Assembly: GCF_003917135.1 (NCBI RefSeq)
Contig: NZ_RPDI01000016.1
Location: 1 to 64,000 of the forward strand
Direction of reading: 5' to 3'
Source: Leucobacter chromiireducens
GTDB lineage: Bacteria > Actinomycetota > Actinomycetes > Actinomycetales > Microbacteriaceae
DNA length: 64,000 nt
In this document: positions 60,337 to 64,000 of the stretch, piece by piece
Layout: each line of letters begins with the position of its first letter
Position numbering within the stretch: the first letter of the stretch is position 1
Notes under the pieces: model-generated
Database searches by the model: none
Told to the model about the DNA's origin: nothing
The model's input: only the letters and a program-made list of their open reading frames with translations
Translations under genes and position numbers: made by a program

Positions 60337-61203
60337 CTACATGCAGGCGAGGTAGTCCTCGGTCATTGCCGTCACCGCCTCTTCTGCGAGCGTCGCCGCG
60401 TCGCTATCCGTCGCGAGCTTCGCGGGGTCAGCGATGAGCTCGGCGAACTTCGCGTAGAGCTCCTTGTTGGGGTTGTCCAGCTCGCCCAGCTTCGCGTACA
60501 GTGCTGCCTCGTCCGCCGAGTACTCCGCGGTGTTCGGGTCGGTCATATCAATCGCCTCATTGAGTGCGGCGCAGAACTCCGCGGAGCGCTCCGCATCGGC
60601 GGGTGCCGCGCCGAGCTCGCTCGACTCGCCCTCGAGCGACTCCTGGAGCTCTGCCGTCGCGTCCTCGTACTGGCTGAGCGACTCGGTCGCTGCCGTGTTG
60701 GCCGCCTGCACCGCGAAGCCGGCGAACACGAAGAAGAAGATGACGCCGATGATCGAGAACGCGAGGCTCACGTAGCCGATGATCGTGCCGGCAAGCGCCA
60801 TCCCACGGCCGCGCTCACCCGTCCGCTTGATCTGCGAGAGGGCAATGTGGCCGCAGATGATACCGACGACGTTCACGAGGATGCCGGTCACCAGTGCGAC
60901 GATCGCGAGCGCGTTCATCGGGGGCTGCTGCTGCCCCGGGTATGCGGCACCCGCGGGCATCGCGCCGGGGGCCACCGGTGCGCCGGGCGCGCCGGAGCCT
61001 GCGGCCGGCTCGGGGGGAGCGGCGGGGTACGCCGGAGCCTGCACGTACGCGGGCGGCGCGATCGGCTCCTGTGCCGCGATCGGCTCCTGCGGCGCGATCG
61101 GCTGCTGCTCGGGCGCAGCCGGCAGCTGAGCCTCGGGCGCCTGCGCGCCGTTCGGGGTGGTCGGCTGCGGGTTCTCTGCGCCGGGGGTGGTGGGATCAGA
61201 CAT
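60337..61203 (-). CDS. DUF4190-domain membrane protein
   Basis: 288 aa. Residues 1-95 are a Pro/Ala/Gln-rich cytoplasmic region (PQEPIAAQEPIAPPAY repeats); residues about 97-165 carry two membrane helices of the DUF4190 type (NALAIVALVTGILVNVVGII, MALAGTIIGYVSLAFSIIGV); the rest is an extracytoplasmic acidic helical region with two Cys. Function unknown. AGAGGAG lies upstream of the ATG at 61203. It is divergent from thrC; the 213-base gap between them holds TAGAAT at 61382-61387 for thrC. Confidence 0.83.
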   Translation of the reverse strand: MSDPTTPGAENPQPTTPNGAQAPEAQLPAAPEQQPIAPQEPIAAQEPIAPPAYVQAPAYPAAPPEPAAGSGAPGAPVAPGAMPAGAAYPGQQQPPMNALAIVALVTGILVNVVGIICGHIALSQIKRTGERGRGMALAGTIIGYVSLAFSIIGVIFFFVFAGFAVQAANTAATESLSQYEDATAELQESLEGESSELGAAPADAERSAEFCAALNEAIDMTDPNTAEYSADEAALYAKLGELDNPNKELYAKFAELIADPAKLATDSDAATLAEEAVTAMTEDYLACM

Positions 61204-61416
61204 GACGGATCAGGCTCCTCTGGGCGGGACGATGGGCGGGACGCTGCGGCGCGGGCGGGCGTCAGCAGGTCAGGGTGCGCGGCACAATCGACTCGCACGC
61301 TCCCAGTGTACTCACAGGTGGCGCCCCTGCTCCACGCCCTGCGGAAGCCGCGGCGGGCCGCCGCCGGAATGTGGAGCTGAATAGAATGGTGGCGTCACCA
61401 ACGACGAGGAGCAAAG

Positions 61417-62847
61417 TTGAAGTACATCTCCACCCGCGGCGGTATGGCCCCGGCACCCTACAGCGCGATCCTGCTGGAGGGGCTCGCCACCGACGGCGGT
61501 CTCGTGGTCCCGGAGACCGTGCCGCAGCTCACCGCCGAGCGCATCGAAGCGCTGCGCGGGCTGTCCTACCCGGAGCTCGCGACCGAGATCCTCAGCCTGT
61601 ACGCGACGGACATTCCGCGCGCCGAGCTGGCGCGGATGTGCGAGGCGGCGTACAGCTCCGAGAACTTCGTCGCCGACGAGATCGTGCCGCTGACGGCGAT
61701 CGATGCGCAGATCTCGCTCGTTGGGCTTTCCGAGGGGCCGACGCTCGCGTTCAAGGACATGGCGATGCAGTTCCTCGGGCAGTCGCTCGAGTACGTGCTC
61801 GCGAGCAGCGACCGGGCCCTCAACATCATCGGCGCGACCTCGGGGGACACCGGGTCGGCCGCCGAGTACGCGCTCCGCGGGAAGGACGGCATCGCCGTCT
61901 TCATGCTGTCGCCGCAGGGCCGCATGAGCGACTTCCAGCGTGCACAGATGTACTCGCTCACCGACGCGAACATTCACAACATCGCGGTCGAGGGCGTGTT
62001 CGACGACTGCCAGAACCTCGTCAAGGAGCTCTCGGGTGACCTGGAGTTCAAGCGCGAGCATGAGCTCGGCACGGTGAACTCGATCAACCTCGGCCGCATC
62101 AGCGCGCAGATGGTCTACTACTTCTGGGCGTGGCTCCGCGCGACGGACGCGGTCGCACCGGCGGATCGCGCGCAGTACGAGGTGTCCTTCACGGTCCCAT
62201 CGGGGAACTTTGGCAACATCTTCTCGGGGCACCTGGCTCGCGCCATGGGCCTGCCGATCCGCAGGCTCGTGCTCGCCGCGAACGAGAACAACGTGCTCGA
62301 CCAGTTCTTCCGCACGGGTATCTATGCGCCGCGCGGCGCGGCCGAGACCTACGCGACGTCGAGCCCGTCGATGGACATCTCGAAGGCGTCGAACATCGAG
62401 CGCTTCATCTTCGACCTGCTCGGGCGCGACACGGTGCGGCTCGCCGCGGCCTGGCAGGAGCTCGCGGAGACCGGCCGCATCGACCTCACGCAGGAGCTGC
62501 CGCGCCTCGACACGGAGTTCGGCTTCCAGAGCGGCACGAGCACGCACGCCGACCGCGTGGCAACGATCCGCGACGTGCATGCCGCGAGCGGCATCATCAT
62601 CGATCCGCACACGGCCGACGGTGTGAAGGTCGCGCGCGAGCACCTCGAGCCCGGGATCCCGATGCTGGTGCTCGAAACCGCGAAGCCGGAGAAGTTCCCC
62701 GAGATCGTGCGCGAGGCCACGGGCATCGAGCTGGGCATGCCCGAGCACCTCGCCGACCTGCTTGAGCTGCCGCAGCACGTCACCGAGATGGCGAACGACG
62801 CGACGCAGCTGCGCGCGTTCATCGCGGAGCGCGCCGTCCAGGCGTAG
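61417..62847 (+). CDS. thrC: Threonine synthase (TTG start)
   Basis: 476 aa, PLP enzyme that converts O-phosphohomoserine to threonine. The family start MKYISTRGGMAPAPYS is complete only if translation begins at the TTG at 61417; GAGGAG is six bases before it. The Schiff-base lysine is K113 in GPTLAFKDMAMQFLG, PLP-phosphate glycines are in ATSGDTGSAAEYALRG, and FTVPSGNFGNIFSG is conserved. TAGAAT at 61382-61387 is a candidate -10. Confidence 0.95.
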   Translation: MKYISTRGGMAPAPYSAILLEGLATDGGLVVPETVPQLTAERIEALRGLSYPELATEILSLYATDIPRAELARMCEAAYSSENFVADEIVPLTAIDAQISLVGLSEGPTLAFKDMAMQFLGQSLEYVLASSDRALNIIGATSGDTGSAAEYALRGKDGIAVFMLSPQGRMSDFQRAQMYSLTDANIHNIAVEGVFDDCQNLVKELSGDLEFKREHELGTVNSINLGRISAQMVYYFWAWLRATDAVAPADRAQYEVSFTVPSGNFGNIFSGHLARAMGLPIRRLVLAANENNVLDQFFRTGIYAPRGAAETYATSSPSMDISKASNIERFIFDLLGRDTVRLAAAWQELAETGRIDLTQELPRLDTEFGFQSGTSTHADRVATIRDVHAASGIIIDPHTADGVKVAREHLEPGIPMLVLETAKPEKFPEIVREATGIELGMPEHLADLLELPQHVTEMANDATQLRAFIAERAVQA

Positions 62848-62883
62848 ACTCCGGGGCACACACCGGGACTTGGGGAGGCGATC

Positions 62884-64000
62884 GTGTTCGGCGGATGGAA
62901 GCAGGAACAGCTTGCGCGCAGGGTTTCCGCGCTTGAGCGGCGCACCGGCGTGACACCCGGACGCGCCGCCGAGGGCGCGGACGCGGGTCCGGAGGCCGGG
63001 CAGAGCCACGTCGCGCGCGCGTGGGGGGATGGCTTTGGCCTGATCGCGACGCGCGCCCTGCAGATCATCATCGTGCTGGGCCTCACCACGCTCGTGGTGC
63101 TCGGCATGCGCGCGCTCAGCACGGTCGTGATCCCGATCTTGCTCGCGCTCATCCTCTCGAGCACGTTCTCGCCGGTCATGCGCTGGCTGCGCGCACGCAA
63201 TGTGCCGGGCGCGCTCGCGACGGTGCTCGTGCTGCTCGCGATCGCCCTCATTCTGACCGCGGTCGCCTGGCTCATCGTCTGGGCGGTGCAGGACGAGTGG
63301 GATGAGCTCGCCACGCAGGCGCACGATGGGTTCGTGCAGGTGCTCGACTGGGTGAAGACCCTGCCGATCGCGCCGAGCAGCGAACAGCTCGCCGAGTGGC
63401 AGCAAACCGTGGTCGACTTCCTGACGAGTTCGCAGTTCGGTTCCGGCGCCCTCGCGGGGGTCGGTGCGGTCACCGGCTTTGTCACCGGCCTCGTGCTCAT
63501 GATCGTCGTGCTGTTCTTCTTCCTGAAGGATGGCCCGCAGATCTGGCAGTTCGTGCTCCGCCCTTTCACCGGCGCCGGCCTCGCTCGCGCGGAGCGCGCA
63601 GGCGCGAAGACCGTGGCGACGCTCGGCTCCTACGTGCGCGGCACCGCGGCCGTTGCGGCGGTCGACGCGATCGGGATCTGGATCGGGCTCATGATCCTGC
63701 AGGTGCCGCTTGCGCTCCCGCTCTCCGTGCTCGTGTTCGTGCTCGCGTTCATTCCGATCGTGGGTGCGACGCTCGCTGGGATCCTCGCGGCGCTCGTCGC
63801 CCTCGTGGCGAACGGGCCCATCAGCGCGATCCTCGTTGTCGGCGTCGTGGTGCTCGTCAACCAGCTGGAGGGCAACTTCCTGCAGCCCGTGCTCATGGGG
63901 CGCGCGCTGAAGCTCCACTCGCTGGTGATCCTGCTCGCGTTGACCATCGGTACGGTGTTGAGCGGCGTGCTCGGCGCGGTGCTCGCGGTGCCGATCGCGG
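62884..64000 (+). CDS. AI-2E-family transporter, 3' end outside window
   Basis: At least 372 codons; the gene is cut by the right edge. Predicted 7-8 membrane helices: ALQIIIVLGLTTLVVLGMRA, VIPILLALILSSTFSPVMRW, then after a central soluble region VTGLVLMIVVLFFFLKDGP, the family hallmark, and AFIPIVGATLAGILAALVAL. AI-2E proteins include putative autoinducer exporters and Na+/H+ antiporters; the function here is unknown. GGGGAGG precedes GTG 62884. Confidence 0.9.
   Translation, partial: MFGGWKQEQLARRVSALERRTGVTPGRAAEGADAGPEAGQSHVARAWGDGFGLIATRALQIIIVLGLTTLVVLGMRALSTVVIPILLALILSSTFSPVMRWLRARNVPGALATVLVLLAIALILTAVAWLIVWAVQDEWDELATQAHDGFVQVLDWVKTLPIAPSSEQLAEWQQTVVDFLTSSQFGSGALAGVGAVTGFVTGLVLMIVVLFFFLKDGPQIWQFVLRPFTGAGLARAERAGAKTVATLGSYVRGTAAVAAVDAIGIWIGLMILQVPLALPLSVLVFVLAFIPIVGATLAGILAALVALVANGPISAILVVGVVVLVNQLEGNFLQPVLMGRALKLHSLVILLALTIGTVLSGVLGAVLAVPIA

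Noticed and set aside
61312-63918. Minus-strand 868-codon open frame opposite thrC and the AI-2E gene
   Set aside because: Low-complexity Arg/His/Glu sequence with no family motif, antisense to two clear genes.
1-64000. CRISPR array, prophage or transposase
   Set aside because: No regularly spaced repeats, cas genes, phage structural genes or transposase motifs seen on either strand.

Overview
The window is high-GC, gene-dense DNA, about 70% G+C by eye. It looks like the chromosome of an actinomycete, most likely a member of the Microbacteriaceae resembling Leucobacter. Supporting signs are the two-domain actinobacterial-type LeuA, a DUF7882-type protein, GTG and TTG starts, ATGA-coupled operons, and many starts placed 6-7 bases after a TANNNT -10 box (leaderless mRNAs). 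The genus is an inference. I see no phage, insertion sequence, integrase or CRISPR array.

Layout. 1-7.7 kb: a DEAD-box helicase cut by the left edge, a TM0106-type nuclease-helicase, a membrane protein and an aminotransferase. 7.8-26.3 kb: a large catabolic/transport locus with HyuA/HyuB-type ATP-dependent hydantoinase or carboxylase genes, three SDR genes (one lacking its catalytic residues), a LuxR-type regulator fused to a periplasmic-binding-protein domain, a branched-chain-type ABC importer (SBP plus two ATPases and two permeases), a zinc alcohol dehydrogenase, an APC permease, two unknown proteins and a PucR regulator. 26.4-33.1 kb: alanine dehydrogenase with a divergent Lrp regulator, nicotinamidase, Na+/H+ antiporter, an AlkZ-like protein and an Old Yellow Enzyme. 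33.2-44.5 kb: DUF2130 plus a Ski2-like helicase, deoC, a Ppx/GppA-like gene, and a LysR-controlled decarboxylase/permease/USP set. 44.6-52.3 kb: tRNA-Gln, an RNase H-like protein, a MarR/OhrR-like regulator with a zinc-ribbon gene, a lipid-kinase-like gene, Mrr, DUF7882, GlsB, YggS with a MocR regulator, and an unusual tRNA-Cys. 52.4-64 kb: VOC protein, META-like lipoprotein, leuA with an attenuator leader, GntR plus an ABC ATPase, a YdeI-like protein, SRAP, M20 dipeptidase, mscL, DUF4190, thrC and a right-truncated AI-2E transporter.

The strongest candidate for an undescribed system is the 7.8-26.3 kb locus. Its regulator joins a LuxR helix-turn-helix to a cytoplasmic domain that is collinear with, and clearly related to, the ABC substrate-binding protein encoded immediately downstream. 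The same kind of ligand is therefore probably recognised outside by the importer and inside by the regulator. An 18-bp palindrome (ATCCGTCATTTGACGGAT and variants) occurs in the hyuA/SDR divergent gap (two copies), before the SBP gene (one copy), and in weaker form before the second SDR, which makes it the likely operator. The substrate is unknown; the enzymes suggest a cyclic amide/hydantoin or a ketone/alcohol.
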